From: Tahibacter harae | GTDB taxonomy: Bacteria > Pseudomonadota > Gammaproteobacteria > Xanthomonadales > Rhodanobacteraceae | Assembly: GCF_024437735.1 (NCBI RefSeq) | Contig: NZ_JANFQO010000017.1 | Location: forward strand, 54,970-118,969 | Direction: 5' to 3' | DNA length: 64,000 nt | In this document: positions 43,437 through 52,419 of the stretch, piece after piece | How positions within the stretch are numbered: the first letter of the stretch is position 1 | Layout of the letters: the number at the start of each line of letters is the position of its first letter | Notes under the pieces: generated by a model | Seen by the model: only the letters and a program-made list of their open reading frames with translations | Databases searched by the model: none | Told to the model about the DNA's origin: nothing | Position numbers and translations under genes: made by a program

Positions 43437-44279
43437 ATGGCGAAGAAGGGCTGGGCTGCGTTCCCCCATGCCGACAAGGCATACGACTACGCCGGCGACA
43501 AGCTGGCGAAATCCTGGAAGAGCCTGCATGCGGGCGACCAGGAGCCGTTCCCCGACGAAAAACACCTGGCCAAACTGCTCAAGGCCAATCCCAAGCTGGG
43601 CAAGGACGCGGCCGCTGCGGCCGAAGCCCTGCAGGATGCCTGGCGCGCCTTCCACCGCGGCGATTTCGAGGCCGCGTTCGACCAGGGCAAGGCGCTCAAG
43701 GCGCTGGGCGCCTCGGTCGCGATCAAGGCCGGCGGCATCCACGCAACCTATCTGGTCGAGGCCGAAAAGGAAAAGCTGGCGCGCTACGAAGCCCTCGCCG
43801 CCCTGGCCGAGGAAGCCATCGCCGCCCTGCCCGGCGAAGCCAACAGCCATTACCGGCGCGCCTTCGCCATAGGCCGCTACAGCCAGTGCATCTCCATCAC
43901 CAAGGCGCTGGCCCAGGGCCTGGCCGGCAAGGTCAAGGAATCGCTGGATGCAACCCTGGAAATCGCGCCGAAGCACGCCGAGGCGCAGACGGCGCTGGGC
44001 CTCTACCACGCCGAGATCGTCGGCAAGGTCGGCGGCATGCTGGCCAAGCTGACCTACGGCGCCAGCGCGGCCACGGCGGAAAAACATCTGAAGGAAGCGA
44101 CCAAACTCACGCCGGATTCGCCCATCGCCTGGATCGAATACGGCAACGGCCTGTTGCTGCTGCACGGCGAAAAACAGGAAGACGCGGTCGCCGAAGCCTA
44201 TGCCAAGGCGGCCAAGCTCAAGCCGCGCGATGCCATGGAAGCGCTGGACGCCGCCTGGGCCAAGGAACAGCTGGCCTGA
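43437..44279 (+). CDS. TPR-like hypothetical protein
   Basis: A 280-residue protein rich in Ala, Lys and Leu, with paired helices of the tetratricopeptide type, for example ALQDAWRAFHRGDFEAAFDQ and ATAEKHLKEATKLTPDSP. CACGGAGAGCTGACC precedes the ATG. No signal peptide or membrane helix. It is divergent from ligA with a 100-bp gap. The likely role is protein-protein binding; the partner is unknown. Confidence 0.75.
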   Translation: MAKKGWAAFPHADKAYDYAGDKLAKSWKSLHAGDQEPFPDEKHLAKLLKANPKLGKDAAAAAEALQDAWRAFHRGDFEAAFDQGKALKALGASVAIKAGGIHATYLVEAEKEKLARYEALAALAEEAIAALPGEANSHYRRAFAIGRYSQCISITKALAQGLAGKVKESLDATLEIAPKHAEAQTALGLYHAEIVGKVGGMLAKLTYGASAATAEKHLKEATKLTPDSPIAWIEYGNGLLLLHGEKQEDAVAEAYAKAAKLKPRDAMEALDAAWAKEQLA

Positions 44280-44333
44280 AACCGGCGCCGCCCCGTCCGG
44301 CCCGTCCCGCCGGCGGGGCTGCGCGGCGCTGGC

Positions 44334-44855
44334 TCAGTTGCCGCTACCGCCGCGCAGTTCGGAAGCATTGGGCAGGCCCGAGGGACCGGGCGACTTCATC
44401 TGCAGCTTGCGCACTTCGACTTCGGACAGGCGGCGCTGGCGTTCGCGCTCGGCGAAGGTGACGCAGTTGTCCTTGCCCAGGTGCGAGCCGGTAGGACGGC
44501 TGCGTTCGCAGACCAGGCGCCGGCCGTCGTTGCGGGTCAGAATGGCGTTGACGTTTTCCTGTGCCTTGAGCAGCGCGGCCTTGTCGCGGTCGGGCAGCGC
44601 GCCGGCGTCGGCGTGACGGGCCAGCAGGCCGGACATGGCTTCCAGATTCTGCTCGACTTCGCTGCGTTCGGCGGCGGAGACGAACTCGTAGTGGCCGCCG
44701 GGCTCCATCTGCTGGCGTATCGCCGCCGCCTGATCGTCGAACAGGGCCTTGCTCCCGGCCGACAGCGGCCGCTCCACGCGCTCCTTGGCGCCGGCCGCGG
44801 CGCCCAGCGCCAGGGTGGCAGCCAGGATCATGGCTGCCGTGATCGGGTGCTTCAT
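44334..44855 (-). CDS. Secreted hypothetical protein
   Basis: A 173-residue exported protein starting MKHPITAAMILAATLALGA, with GGCGGAGGATACG upstream. After the signal peptide come helices (HYEFVSAAERSEVEQNLEAM; DRDKAALLKAQENVNAILT) and two cysteines in RLVCERSRPTGSHLG and KDNCVTFAERER, an arrangement like conserved Xanthomonad proteins of unknown function. It converges on the TPR gene. Confidence 0.7.
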   Translation of the reverse strand: MKHPITAAMILAATLALGAAAGAKERVERPLSAGSKALFDDQAAAIRQQMEPGGHYEFVSAAERSEVEQNLEAMSGLLARHADAGALPDRDKAALLKAQENVNAILTRNDGRRLVCERSRPTGSHLGKDNCVTFAERERQRRLSEVEVRKLQMKSPGPSGLPNASELRGGSGN

Positions 44856-44977
44856 CGTATCCTCCGCCGGTGGTTGATTCGGCAAGGCATTTTTGCCAGC
44901 AAACCGGCGGCCGCGCGTTGCCGAACCTGCTTGAATACGAACACCGTCGTAATCACGTCCGCCCCGGAAGAACCCGC

Positions 44978-45355
44978 ATGAGCAACAACAAGCCCCGCCT
45001 GGACAGCCACCGTCTCGACCGCATCGTCGCCGACGCCCGCGCCGCCGCGGCCGAGCGCGAGAAGGGTTACCGCGAGCGCGCGCTGAAGATGTATCCCTGG
45101 GTGTGCGGCCGCTGCGCGCGCGAATTCACCCGCGCCAACCTGCAGGAACTCACCGTCCACCACCGCAACCACAATCACGACGACAACCCGCCCGACGGCA
45201 GCAACTGGGAGCTGCTGTGCATCTACTGCCACGACAACGAGCACTCGCGCTATATCGACCACACCGGCGACAGCTCCGAGACCAAGACGGCCGATGCCAC
45301 CGCCAACCCGTTCGCCGCGCTGCGCGAGCTGATGGCGAAGAAGAACGGCGGCTAG
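44978..45355 (+). CDS. yajD: HNH nuclease family protein, YajD type
   Basis: A 125-residue protein with one HNH-type zinc motif: WVCGRCAREF, LTVHHRNHNHDDNPPDGSNW and LLCIYCHDNEH provide the Cys-His pairs and the two central histidines. It matches the small YajD family, of unknown cellular role but likely DNA-binding or nicking. It starts at the ATG at 44978; earlier in-frame codons form no conserved sequence. It is divergent from the secreted protein gene. Confidence 0.88.
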   Translation: MSNNKPRLDSHRLDRIVADARAAAAEREKGYRERALKMYPWVCGRCAREFTRANLQELTVHHRNHNHDDNPPDGSNWELLCIYCHDNEHSRYIDHTGDSSETKTADATANPFAALRELMAKKNGG

Positions 45356-45385
45356 CGCGGCCGGCCAGCCGCCGCCGGCGCAGCC

Positions 45386-46615
45386 TTACGATTGCACAAT
45401 GATAAAAGTCACCAGGGCGAGGAACGGCAGCAGGCCGTAGGCGGCCATGCGCAGGGCCGGAAGCTCCCGCGGCGGGCCCGGCGGCTTGAGTCCGAACAGC
45501 GGACGCAGCCAGTTGCTGCGGCGGATCAGCCCCTCGTGCAGCAGCCAGCAGCCCAGCACGGTGCCGCCGGTCACCAGCAGGCACTCCCAGAAGCCGCCCA
45601 GGCGCAGCGGCACCAGCCAGTAGGCAATCAGCACGATCAGGCTCTGGTGCAGCATGTACCAGGGATAAACCGCCTCGTTGGCGCGCGGCAGCCAGGCGAA
45701 GGGGCGGTTGAGGCAGGCATGGGCCCAGCCCAGGATGGCCAGCAGCATGGCCCAGATATAGAAATTGCGCAGGACCATGATCAGCACTTCGTGCCAGTAC
45801 GGAATCTCCTCCGGCAGGTCGTGGCGGGCGACGGCGTAGACCAGGAACAGCAGCAGCGCCGCGCCGAGGCTGGTCTTGCGCAGGCGCAGCGCCTCGGCCC
45901 AGAAGCCGGCATCGCGGGCGATCAGGTAGCCGTACAGGAACACGGTGAAGTACACCGCATTGCGGTACCAGTCATGGATGAAGTCGCCGTTGTCGGGGAA
46001 GCGGTGCTGCAGGGTCAGGGTGTAGAAGAGCAGCGGCAGCGCCGGCAGGAACAGCAGCGCCGCCCCGCGCAGGCCGGTGAACGCCGCGGCAAGGCGCCGG
46101 CCCGGGCGGCTGCGCAGCAGCGGCAGCAGCGCGGCCAGGCCCAGCGTGTACATCCACAGATAGGCCAGATACCACAGGTGATTCCAGGTATAGCCGTGCT
46201 GCCAGCCGTCGAAGGCGTTCTCAGGCCAGCGCCTGGCCGTGTAGTACTCGGCCAGGAAGGACCAGAAACCCGGCGCAACCGCACCGTTCGTCACGCCCTG
46301 CACATACGGCTGCACCGGCACAATCACCAGGATGCCGAAGGTCAGCGGCAGCAGCAGGCGCCAGCTGCGCAGGCCGAGGAAGCGGCCGGTCTGGCCGGGC
46401 TTGAGCAGGAAGGCCGCGGCCACGCCCGAGATCAGGAAGATCAGGTCCATGCGCCAGCGGTTCATGAACAGCATGGGCAGTTGCAGCGCCTCGGACTGAT
46501 AGCTGCTTTTGATATGCCAGCCCCAGTCGTGCACGTAGAGCATGCCGACGTGATAGAGGATGAGGAAAGCGAAGGCGATGACGCGCAGGGCGTCGATATC
46601 GTGGCGGCGTTGCAT
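45386..46615 (-). CDS. Acyltransferase family 3 membrane protein
   Basis: A 409-residue protein with about ten membrane helices, beginning RRHDIDALRVIAFAFLILYHVG, which holds the family's early DxLR and YH motifs, then LQLPMLFMNRWRMDLIFLISG. It belongs to the OafA/MdoC-like acyltransferase group that moves acyl groups onto sugars or glucans across the inner membrane. Substrate unknown. It converges on yajD and is divergent from the LytTR regulator, with a 149-bp gap. Confidence 0.88.
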   Translation of the reverse strand: MQRRHDIDALRVIAFAFLILYHVGMLYVHDWGWHIKSSYQSEALQLPMLFMNRWRMDLIFLISGVAAAFLLKPGQTGRFLGLRSWRLLLPLTFGILVIVPVQPYVQGVTNGAVAPGFWSFLAEYYTARRWPENAFDGWQHGYTWNHLWYLAYLWMYTLGLAALLPLLRSRPGRRLAAAFTGLRGAALLFLPALPLLFYTLTLQHRFPDNGDFIHDWYRNAVYFTVFLYGYLIARDAGFWAEALRLRKTSLGAALLLFLVYAVARHDLPEEIPYWHEVLIMVLRNFYIWAMLLAILGWAHACLNRPFAWLPRANEAVYPWYMLHQSLIVLIAYWLVPLRLGGFWECLLVTGGTVLGCWLLHEGLIRRSNWLRPLFGLKPPGPPRELPALRMAAYGLLPFLALVTFIIVQS

Positions 46616-46764
46616 GGCGGCTCCGGTGGATCAGGCCCGCAGCTTGCCCTGCGCGAGGCCGCCTTGCCGTCGCCAAGGGCTTGATTGCACAGGACCTGGG
46701 ATCAGCGGCGGATGGTGGGGACGAAACGCGGCCGGTGCGGCGGCGCAGTCCTTAGAATCCGCGC

Positions 46765-47652
46765 ATGACCGACACCACCTCCTGGCTGGACCGCTACCAG
46801 CCCTGGCGCCGCAGCGCCGAGATCGCCTTCTGGATAGGCGCCTTCCTCATCAACGCGCTGTTCAACAGCCTCACCGTAATCATGGATGTGCAGCGCTCGG
46901 CCCTGCCTTACGCGCCGTGGAAGCCGGTGGTCTGGGAAACCTCCAGCGGCCTGCTCATGCTGCTGCTGGTGCCGGCCGTAGTCGCCTTCACCCGGCGCTG
47001 GCCGCTGCACCGCGACAGCTGGCGCGCCCTGCTGCCGCGCTATGCCGCGGCCAGCGTGGTCTGGTCTGTGGCCCATGTGCTGGGCATGGTCGCGCTGCGC
47101 AAGCTGGCCTATGCCAGCCAGGGCGAGCACTACGACTTCGGCAACTGGCCGATGGAATTGCTCTACGAATACCTCAAGGACGTGCGCGAGTTCGTCGCCA
47201 CGGTCGCGCTGATCCACGCCTACCGCTTCATCCTGCTGCGCCTGCAGGGCGAGGCCAGCCTGCTGGCCGAACCGGACGTGGGTCCGCCGGTGGAAGCCAT
47301 CGAACGGCCGGAGCGTTTCCTGGTGCGCAAGCTGGGCAAGGAATTCCTGGTCGCCGCCGCCGATATCGAATGGATACAGGCTGCCGGCAACTACGCCAAC
47401 CTGCATGTGCGCGGCCGCGACTACCCGCTGCGCAGCACCCTCGCCAGCGTGGAGACACGGCTGGATCCGCAGCGCTTCGCCCGGGTACACCGCAGCTACG
47501 TCGTCAACCTGGACCACGTCGCCATGATCGAGCCGCTGGAAACCGGCGACGCCCGCCTGCACCTGAAGGACGGCACCACCCTGCCCTGCAGCCGGCGCTA
47601 CCGCAACGGCCTGCGCGAACGTGCCGGCAGCGCCGCGGCCGCTGGCGTCTGA
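46765..47652 (+). CDS. Membrane-bound LytTR transcriptional regulator
   Basis: A 295-residue protein. The N-terminal 160 residues have four hydrophobic helices (EIAFWIGAFLINALFNSL, GLLMLLLVPAVVAF, ASVVWSVAHVLGMVAL, FVATVALIHAYRFILL). The C-terminal 100 residues are a LytTR DNA-binding domain: FLVRKLGKEFLVAAADIEWI, AGNYANLHVRGRDY, RFARVHRSYVVNLDHVAMIE and the terminal LPCSRRYRNGLRER. It probably senses a membrane signal and binds DNA directly. It may control the divergent acyltransferase gene or itself; that is inference. Confidence 0.9.
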   Translation: MTDTTSWLDRYQPWRRSAEIAFWIGAFLINALFNSLTVIMDVQRSALPYAPWKPVVWETSSGLLMLLLVPAVVAFTRRWPLHRDSWRALLPRYAAASVVWSVAHVLGMVALRKLAYASQGEHYDFGNWPMELLYEYLKDVREFVATVALIHAYRFILLRLQGEASLLAEPDVGPPVEAIERPERFLVRKLGKEFLVAAADIEWIQAAGNYANLHVRGRDYPLRSTLASVETRLDPQRFARVHRSYVVNLDHVAMIEPLETGDARLHLKDGTTLPCSRRYRNGLRERAGSAAAAGV

Positions 47653-47678
47653 CACGGTTGTGCCGCTACGCTGGGCGC

Positions 47679-48557
47679 ATGGACACCGTGCGCTATCTGC
47701 AACTGGATGTTTTCGCCGACAAGGCCGGCGGCGGCAATCCGCTGGGCGTCGTGATCGGCGCGGACGAATGGAGCGACAGCGCCATGCAGCGCTTCGCCAC
47801 CTGGACCGGCCTGGTCGAGACCACTTTCCTGCTGCCGCCCAGCCAGCCCGGCGCCAGCTATCGCGCGCGCATCTTCACGCCCAGCCGCGAGATCGCCTTC
47901 GCCGGCCATCCCACTATCGGCAGCGCCCATGCGGCGCTGGAAACCGGGCTGGTGCCGGCGGGCAGCACCCAGCTGGTGCAGGAATGCGGCGCCGGCCTGC
48001 TGCCCATCCGCATCGGCCAGGAAAACGGCGCGCGGGTGCTGTCGGTGGAAGCGCCGCGCGCCCGCGCGCTGGAGCCGGATGTGCTGCACGCCAAGCTGGT
48101 ACGCGCCATCCTCGACCGCACCCCGTTGGGCGCGCTGCCGCCGGGTTTCGTCGAAGGCGGCCGGCGCTGGTGGATCGCCGAATTCGCCGACGAAGCCACG
48201 CTGCGCCAGTGGCAGCCCGACCATGCCGCCATCGCGCGCCTGGCCAAGGCCAGCGACAGCCTGGGCCTGTGCGTGTTCGCGCGCAGCGACAGCCAGGAAT
48301 ATGAAGTCGCCGTGCGCGCCTTCCCGGCCGGCGTGGGCATTGTCGAGGATCCCGCCTCGGGCGCGGCCAACGGCCTGATCGGCGCCTGGATCGCCGCCGG
48401 CGAACCGCAGGGCAAACTGGCCCGAGGCTACCGCGTCAGCCAGGGCCGCGAGATCGGCCGCGATGCACGCATCGGCATCCGCATCGAGGCAGACGGCGGC
48501 GTCTGGGTCGGCGGTGTCACGCATACCGTGATCGACGGGCAGGCGCGCTGGCGCTGA
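47679..48557 (+). CDS. PhzF family isomerase-like protein
   Basis: A 292-residue PhzF-fold protein. It starts with YLQLDVFADKAGGGNPLGVV, has the catalytic-type Glu in GLVETTFLLPP, RIFTPSREIAFAGHPTIGSA, and the C-terminal VEDPASGAANGLIGAWI. PhzF proteins are diaminopimelate-epimerase-like isomerases; the founder acts in phenazine synthesis, but most members, including lone genes like this, have no known substrate. It follows the LytTR gene by 26 bp. Confidence 0.88.
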   Translation: MDTVRYLQLDVFADKAGGGNPLGVVIGADEWSDSAMQRFATWTGLVETTFLLPPSQPGASYRARIFTPSREIAFAGHPTIGSAHAALETGLVPAGSTQLVQECGAGLLPIRIGQENGARVLSVEAPRARALEPDVLHAKLVRAILDRTPLGALPPGFVEGGRRWWIAEFADEATLRQWQPDHAAIARLAKASDSLGLCVFARSDSQEYEVAVRAFPAGVGIVEDPASGAANGLIGAWIAAGEPQGKLARGYRVSQGREIGRDARIGIRIEADGGVWVGGVTHTVIDGQARWR

Positions 48558-48680
48558 GCGGCGCCGGCACCCGCGAGCGCACGAACCGGGCCCCGTTACC
48601 GTCGCCTGTCCGGGCACCGGGTCATCAGCCGCCCCCAGTCGTCCTCGGCGCGGCAAAGCGCGGGCCCACTTGGCGAACGC

Positions 48681-49454
48681 CTACAGCGTGCGCGTCTGGC
48701 CGCCGTCCACATCGAGGATCGTGCCCTGGCAATACGCCGCCCGCGGCGATGCCAGAAATACCACCGCCGCCGCAATCTCCTCCGGCGTGCCGAAGCGCGC
48801 CACGCGCAGTTCCGCGGCGATGCGGCGCGCCGCCTCGGCCTCGTCCACGCCCTGGGCGGCGGCCTGCGTACGCACGCGGGCCTGCAGGCGGTCGGTCGCG
48901 ATGGAACTGGGATTGACCGCGTTCACGCGCACGCCGTCGGCGACGCCGCGGTCGGCCAGGGCCTTGGTCAGGTTAAGCAGCGCCGCGTTGACCGCACCGC
49001 CTATGCTGAATTCCGCACTGCCGCTGCGGCCGCCGATGCCGACCACGTTGACGATGGCACCTGCGCGGGCGCGCAGCGACGGCCAGGCGGCGCGGCACAG
49101 GCGCATGGCACCGAAGAACTTGAGGGCGAAACCGTCCTGCCAGGCGCCGTCGTCCAGGGCGAGGAAATCGCCGCGCACGGTGGCGCCGGCATTGTTGACC
49201 AGGATGTCGAGGCGGCCGCTCAGGCCCAGCGCCTGGGCGACGACGTGTTCGGCGGCGGCGTCCTCGCGCAGATCGGCGGCCACGGCCAGCCCGGGCACAG
49301 GCAGCGCGCCAACCAATTGCCGCAGCGCATCGCCGGAACGCGCGACGGCGACCACACTGGCCCCCTCGGCCGCCAGCGCGACGGCGATGGCGCGGCCTAT
49401 GCCGCGGCTGGCGCCGGTAACGATGGCGGTCTTGCCCGCGAGCTGCAGATCCAT
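48681..49454 (-). CDS. SDR family protein with degenerate active site
   Basis: A 257-residue short-chain dehydrogenase-like protein. The cofactor motif TGASRGIGRAIA and LVNNAGA are intact. In the catalytic stretch, VNVVGIGGRSGSAEFS then IGGAVNAALLN replaces the usual Tyr-x-x-x-Lys: Phe or Ile stands for Tyr and Asn for Lys. It may bind NAD(P) without normal catalysis, or use other residues, as in a known SDR subgroup with NAAL in this place. The C terminus FLASPRAAYCQGTILDVDGGQ is normal. It is the third gene of a leftward run with a cytochrome and a membrane protein. Confidence 0.82.
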   Translation of the reverse strand: MDLQLAGKTAIVTGASRGIGRAIAVALAAEGASVVAVARSGDALRQLVGALPVPGLAVAADLREDAAAEHVVAQALGLSGRLDILVNNAGATVRGDFLALDDGAWQDGFALKFFGAMRLCRAAWPSLRARAGAIVNVVGIGGRSGSAEFSIGGAVNAALLNLTKALADRGVADGVRVNAVNPSSIATDRLQARVRTQAAAQGVDEAEAARRIAAELRVARFGTPEEIAAAVVFLASPRAAYCQGTILDVDGGQTRTL

Positions 49455-49467
49455 GCAGGCGCGGCGC

Positions 49468-49971
49468 TCAGCCGCGGATCTCGAAACGGGTGCGGAAAAT
49501 GGTGTCGTCGCCTTCCTGCGGCGCACCGGCGAGGATCCAGTCGTGGATCAGCGCCTGTTCCTCCAGCGGCAGCGGCGGCCGCGCCCGCGGCATGCGCAGG
49601 CCCTGATCCTGCACTTCGCAATTCACCTTGTTGAACAGCAGGCTGGCCAGCGGCTTGTCGGGCACTACGCGGATCAGGTTGCTGCCGGCCATGCTGCTGC
49701 CCTGGTTGACCAGGAAATACCAGGATTTTTCCGGGTTGAGGCTGAGATCGGCCTCGGGCTGGTCGTCGCCGAAATCCACGTGGCAGTTGGCGCAGCGCTG
49801 GCTCCAGATCGGCTGGATGTCGGCGTTGTAGTTCATGTGCTGGCGCAGCGGCACGCTGTCTAGGCTGTCGCAGTCGGCCACGAAGGGTTCCACGGGCTGC
49901 GCCGGCCAGGCCTGCAGGCTGCCGGAGAGCGCGGCCAGCAGCGCCGCCGGCAATAGGCTCCGCGTCCTCAT
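49468..49971 (-). CDS. Exported c-type cytochrome-like protein
   Basis: A 167-residue protein with a signal peptide (RTRSLLPAALLAALSGSLQA). A single heme motif, RCANCHVDFG, is preceded by YNADIQPIWSQ and followed by LRMPRARPPLPLEE with a possible Met ligand, the pattern of the planctomycete-type cytochrome c family domain. It starts at an ATG overlapping the stop of the upstream membrane protein (ATGA) and ends 13 bp before the SDR gene. Electron partner unknown. Confidence 0.82.
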   Translation of the reverse strand: MRTRSLLPAALLAALSGSLQAWPAQPVEPFVADCDSLDSVPLRQHMNYNADIQPIWSQRCANCHVDFGDDQPEADLSLNPEKSWYFLVNQGSSMAGSNLIRVVPDKPLASLLFNKVNCEVQDQGLRMPRARPPLPLEEQALIHDWILAGAPQEGDDTIFRTRFEIRG

Positions 49972-50351
49972 CGCGCCACCGTCCCGTGCGACTTCAGCGA
50001 GCGCGCGATCAGGCCTATCCCGCCGAACAGCAGCACCAGGATGGCCAGGGTGTTGAACAGGCTGGTGGAAAGGAAATACACGCGCAGGTTGACGATGACG
50101 CCGGCGAAAATGATCGCCAGCCCCGCCAGCAGCAGCAGCCAGCCCAGCACCGACCTGCCGTTGAAGAAGATCATCCCGGTGCCCAGGATGAAAGGCAGCA
50201 GGGACAGGCCGAAACTGTTGTAGCCCCACAGGCCCCAACTGCCGCCGCTGACCACCACCTGATTCATCAGCAGCCAGCCGCCGGCCACCGCCAGCGCGAA
50301 ACCGAGCAGGAACTGACCTATGCCGCCCGGCGTGCCGCCGGCTCCGCTCAT
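49968..50351 (-). CDS. Small integral membrane protein
   Basis: A 127-residue protein with four hydrophobic helices (GQFLLGFALAVAGGWLLM; SLLPFILGTGMIFF; VLGWLLLLAGLAIIFAGVIV; LAILVLLFGGIGLIA). AAGGGGAATGCGAC precedes the start, so the ATG at 50351 or a GTG two codons earlier is used. It is the first gene of the run with the cytochrome and SDR. The family resembles conserved small membrane proteins of Xanthomonads; the function is unknown. Confidence 0.75.
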   Translation of the reverse strand: MSGAGGTPGGIGQFLLGFALAVAGGWLLMNQVVVSGGSWGLWGYNSFGLSLLPFILGTGMIFFNGRSVLGWLLLLAGLAIIFAGVIVNLRVYFLSTSLFNTLAILVLLFGGIGLIARSLKSHGTVAR

Positions 50352-50575
50352 CGTCACGTCGCATTCCCCTTGAAATAGCGTGCGTCTTTTTACGGTCTGT
50401 AACCCGGACCGGTCAAACCGGCCCTGGCGCGCGCCCCGGACTGCCCGGAATTTGCCATTGTTTTTGCCGCAATTCGCCCCGAATTTCCGGCGCGCGGAAA
50501 GAATATGAGGGGATATTCGCCTCTGCTGCGTCATCACAAGCAATCCACACGACTGCCTCGATACTCGTCACCATT

Positions 50576-50911
50576 ATGAGCGCCTCCAAGGCTCTATCCG
50601 CGGGAATTCCCACCGGCAACCTGCCCAGGGCTTTCTCGCCGCGCCGCCGCCGGCTGCGGAACCGGCCCCAGCGCAGTTCCATTCCCGCTTCGCCGCAGGC
50701 ACCGGTCTCCGCCTTCTCGCTCGGACTGGTCGCCGCCGTCTCCCTGCTGTTATCCCTGCTTGCCTGCAGCTTTATCGTGACCGGCCTCGCGGTCTGGGTC
50801 GCCAACGGCGCCGCCGAATGGCTGGCCGCCGCCGTGCCGGCGCTGCTGGCCGCACTGCTGTTCGCCTTCGCCTACCGCATGGCGCGCCTGCTGCATTGGC
50901 GCGACCGCTGA
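50576..50911 (+). CDS. Small two-helix membrane protein
   Basis: A 111-residue reading frame with a basic N-terminal half (FSPRRRRLRNRPQRSS) and two hydrophobic helices (LGLVAAVSLLLSLLACSFIV; WLAAAVPALLAALLFAFAY). The topology is sensible and the next gene appears coupled to it, but there is no good ribosome site at the ATG. The family is not recognised. It is divergent from the membrane protein at 49968-50351. Confidence 0.55.
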   Translation: MSASKALSAGIPTGNLPRAFSPRRRRLRNRPQRSSIPASPQAPVSAFSLGLVAAVSLLLSLLACSFIVTGLAVWVANGAAEWLAAAVPALLAALLFAFAYRMARLLHWRDR

Positions 50912-51492
50912 ATAGCGGCGCCGAGCCGGCCACACCACCCGACAACGCCGTTACCCGCTGGTTCGGCGACGCATTTTCCCAATTGCATCCAATGCTGCAA
51001 TCCGTGCATTGCGGCGGCGCGCTGCTGCGCGGCGAAGTCGTGGTCGAGACCGGCCGCGGCCCGGCGCGGCGGCTGGGACGGCGCCTGGCGCACCGGCTGG
51101 GCCTGCCGATCGCGAACGGGCGCTGCGCGTTCGAAGTCCGCATCGCCCACGAGGACGGAGCCCTGCTCTGGCAGCGCCGTTTCGGCGAAGGCGGCGAGCT
51201 GGTTTCCCGCTTCCGGCCCGCCGGCCGTTTTCCGCACGGCAGTTGGTTCGAGCAGACCGGCGCGCTGGAACTGGAACTGGGTGTGGATATCGCCGGCGGC
51301 GGCTGGTACTGGATCCTGCGCCGCCTGCGCTGGCGCGGCCACGTCCTGCCGCGCTGGCTGGCGCCGCGCCTGCGCGCCGGCAAGCGCATACGCGAGGGCG
51401 GCTATGAATTCGAGGTCGCTTTCAGCCTGCCGCTGCTGGGGCCGCTGCTGAGCTACCGCGGCCTGCTGACACCGCAGGCCGCCCCGGATTGA
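50896..51492 (+). CDS. DUF4166 family protein
   Basis: About 198 residues with DUF4166-like features: WFGDAFSQLHPMLQSVHCGG, VVETGRGPARRLGRRLAHRL, WQRRFGEGGELVSRFR and a basic beta-rich C-terminal half (WRGHVLPRWLAPRLRAGKR). The family's function is unknown; it often accompanies membrane or saccharopine-like genes. The start is uncertain: a TTG at 50896 overlaps the end of the upstream gene, and a possible ATG at 50818 would overlap it further. Confidence 0.7.
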   Translation: MARPLNSGAEPATPPDNAVTRWFGDAFSQLHPMLQSVHCGGALLRGEVVVETGRGPARRLGRRLAHRLGLPIANGRCAFEVRIAHEDGALLWQRRFGEGGELVSRFRPAGRFPHGSWFEQTGALELELGVDIAGGGWYWILRRLRWRGHVLPRWLAPRLRAGKRIREGGYEFEVAFSLPLLGPLLSYRGLLTPQAAPD

Positions 51493-51644
51493 GAGACGGT
51501 ACGGGCCTGTAGAACCGCGCCCGGCCGATCACTTCGTCTTCCGGCCGGCAGCCGCCAGCTGGGGTACCGGGCGCGCACAGCTGACGCTCAGACGAAATCC
51601 GACTGCTGCCCGGCCTCACCGGCGCAATACCAAACCGCAGCCCC

Positions 51645-51679
51645 GGAAAACAAAGAACCCCGCCGGAGCGGGGTTCTTT
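51645..51679 (-). terminator. Rho-independent terminator after the CsgG-like gene
   Basis: AAAGAACCCCGC and GCGGGGTTCTTT (51652-51679) form a twelve-pair stem with a short loop. On the minus strand it is followed by GTTTTCC. It closes the CsgG-like transcript; the A-rich upstream arm may make it work in both directions. Confidence 0.85.
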
Positions 51680-51702
51680 GCTTGCTGCCGGCAGAGGTGC
51701 CG

Positions 51703-52419
51703 TCAATCCAGCTTGAGCGACTTCTTGGTGCGTTCGCGGCGGCCGGATTCCTTGGCCTGGTATTCGCTTTCGCAGCCGTTGCGCTCGACCATCACGCAAT
51801 CCAGGTATTCGCTGATCTCCACCAGGGCGGCGCGGATCGCCTTGCCGGCCGGGGTATTCTTCTCCGAAGCCAGGTTGCCGCCGAAGCCGCCGCGGTAGAC
51901 GCCGACCGCGACGCCGCCGCCGGAGGCACGGCCTTCGATGGTGCGGGAGAATTCGATATCGCCGGTGCTGGTGTTGACCACGCGCACATCGACGGCGAGG
52001 TAGGCGTCGCTCTTCTTGCCGCCCAGCGAGATGCCCTTGAAGCTGATGCCGCCGCCGGTGGAGGCGGTGTTTTCCTCATACGCGGTCACAGTGCCCATGA
52101 CCAGGTAGTCGGCGCCGGTGACCTTGCCCATCTTGGCGCCGGTGCCGGAACGCACGCGGCCGGAAGCGGCCAGGTTCTGTTCCTCCAGCACCTTGTCGAG
52201 CTTGGCACGCTCAACGATGGTGAAGTTGCCGCTGGAGCCCAGTTCGTTGGAGAGCATGCCGGAGAGTTCCCAGCCCACCCCGCCGCGCCACCAGCCGGCG
52301 CCGGACTCGTTCTTGAACTCGGCCACGCCGATGGCGATCTTGCCGCCGGCGGCCAGTACCGGGCCCGCCCCCAGGGCGCCGGTCAGCGCCAGTGCCACAC
52401 CAAGGACCCACTGCTTCAT
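51703..52419 (-). CDS. CsgG/HfaB family exported protein
   Basis: A 238-residue protein with a signal peptide (WVLGVALALTGALGAGPVLA). The body follows CsgG: IAIGVAEFKNES, LSGMLSNELGSSGNFTIVE, ADYLVMGTVTAYEE, AYLAVDVRVVNTSTGDI and KAIRAALVEISEYL. No lipobox cysteine is at the signal cleavage site, unlike outer-membrane CsgG secretion channels, so it may be periplasmic. CsgG-family proteins form curli secretion pores or envelope-stress-related assemblies; no curli genes are near. A strong terminator follows. Confidence 0.85.
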   Translation of the reverse strand: MKQWVLGVALALTGALGAGPVLAAGGKIAIGVAEFKNESGAGWWRGGVGWELSGMLSNELGSSGNFTIVERAKLDKVLEEQNLAASGRVRSGTGAKMGKVTGADYLVMGTVTAYEENTASTGGGISFKGISLGGKKSDAYLAVDVRVVNTSTGDIEFSRTIEGRASGGGVAVGVYRGGFGGNLASEKNTPAGKAIRAALVEISEYLDCVMVERNGCESEYQAKESGRRERTKKSLKLD

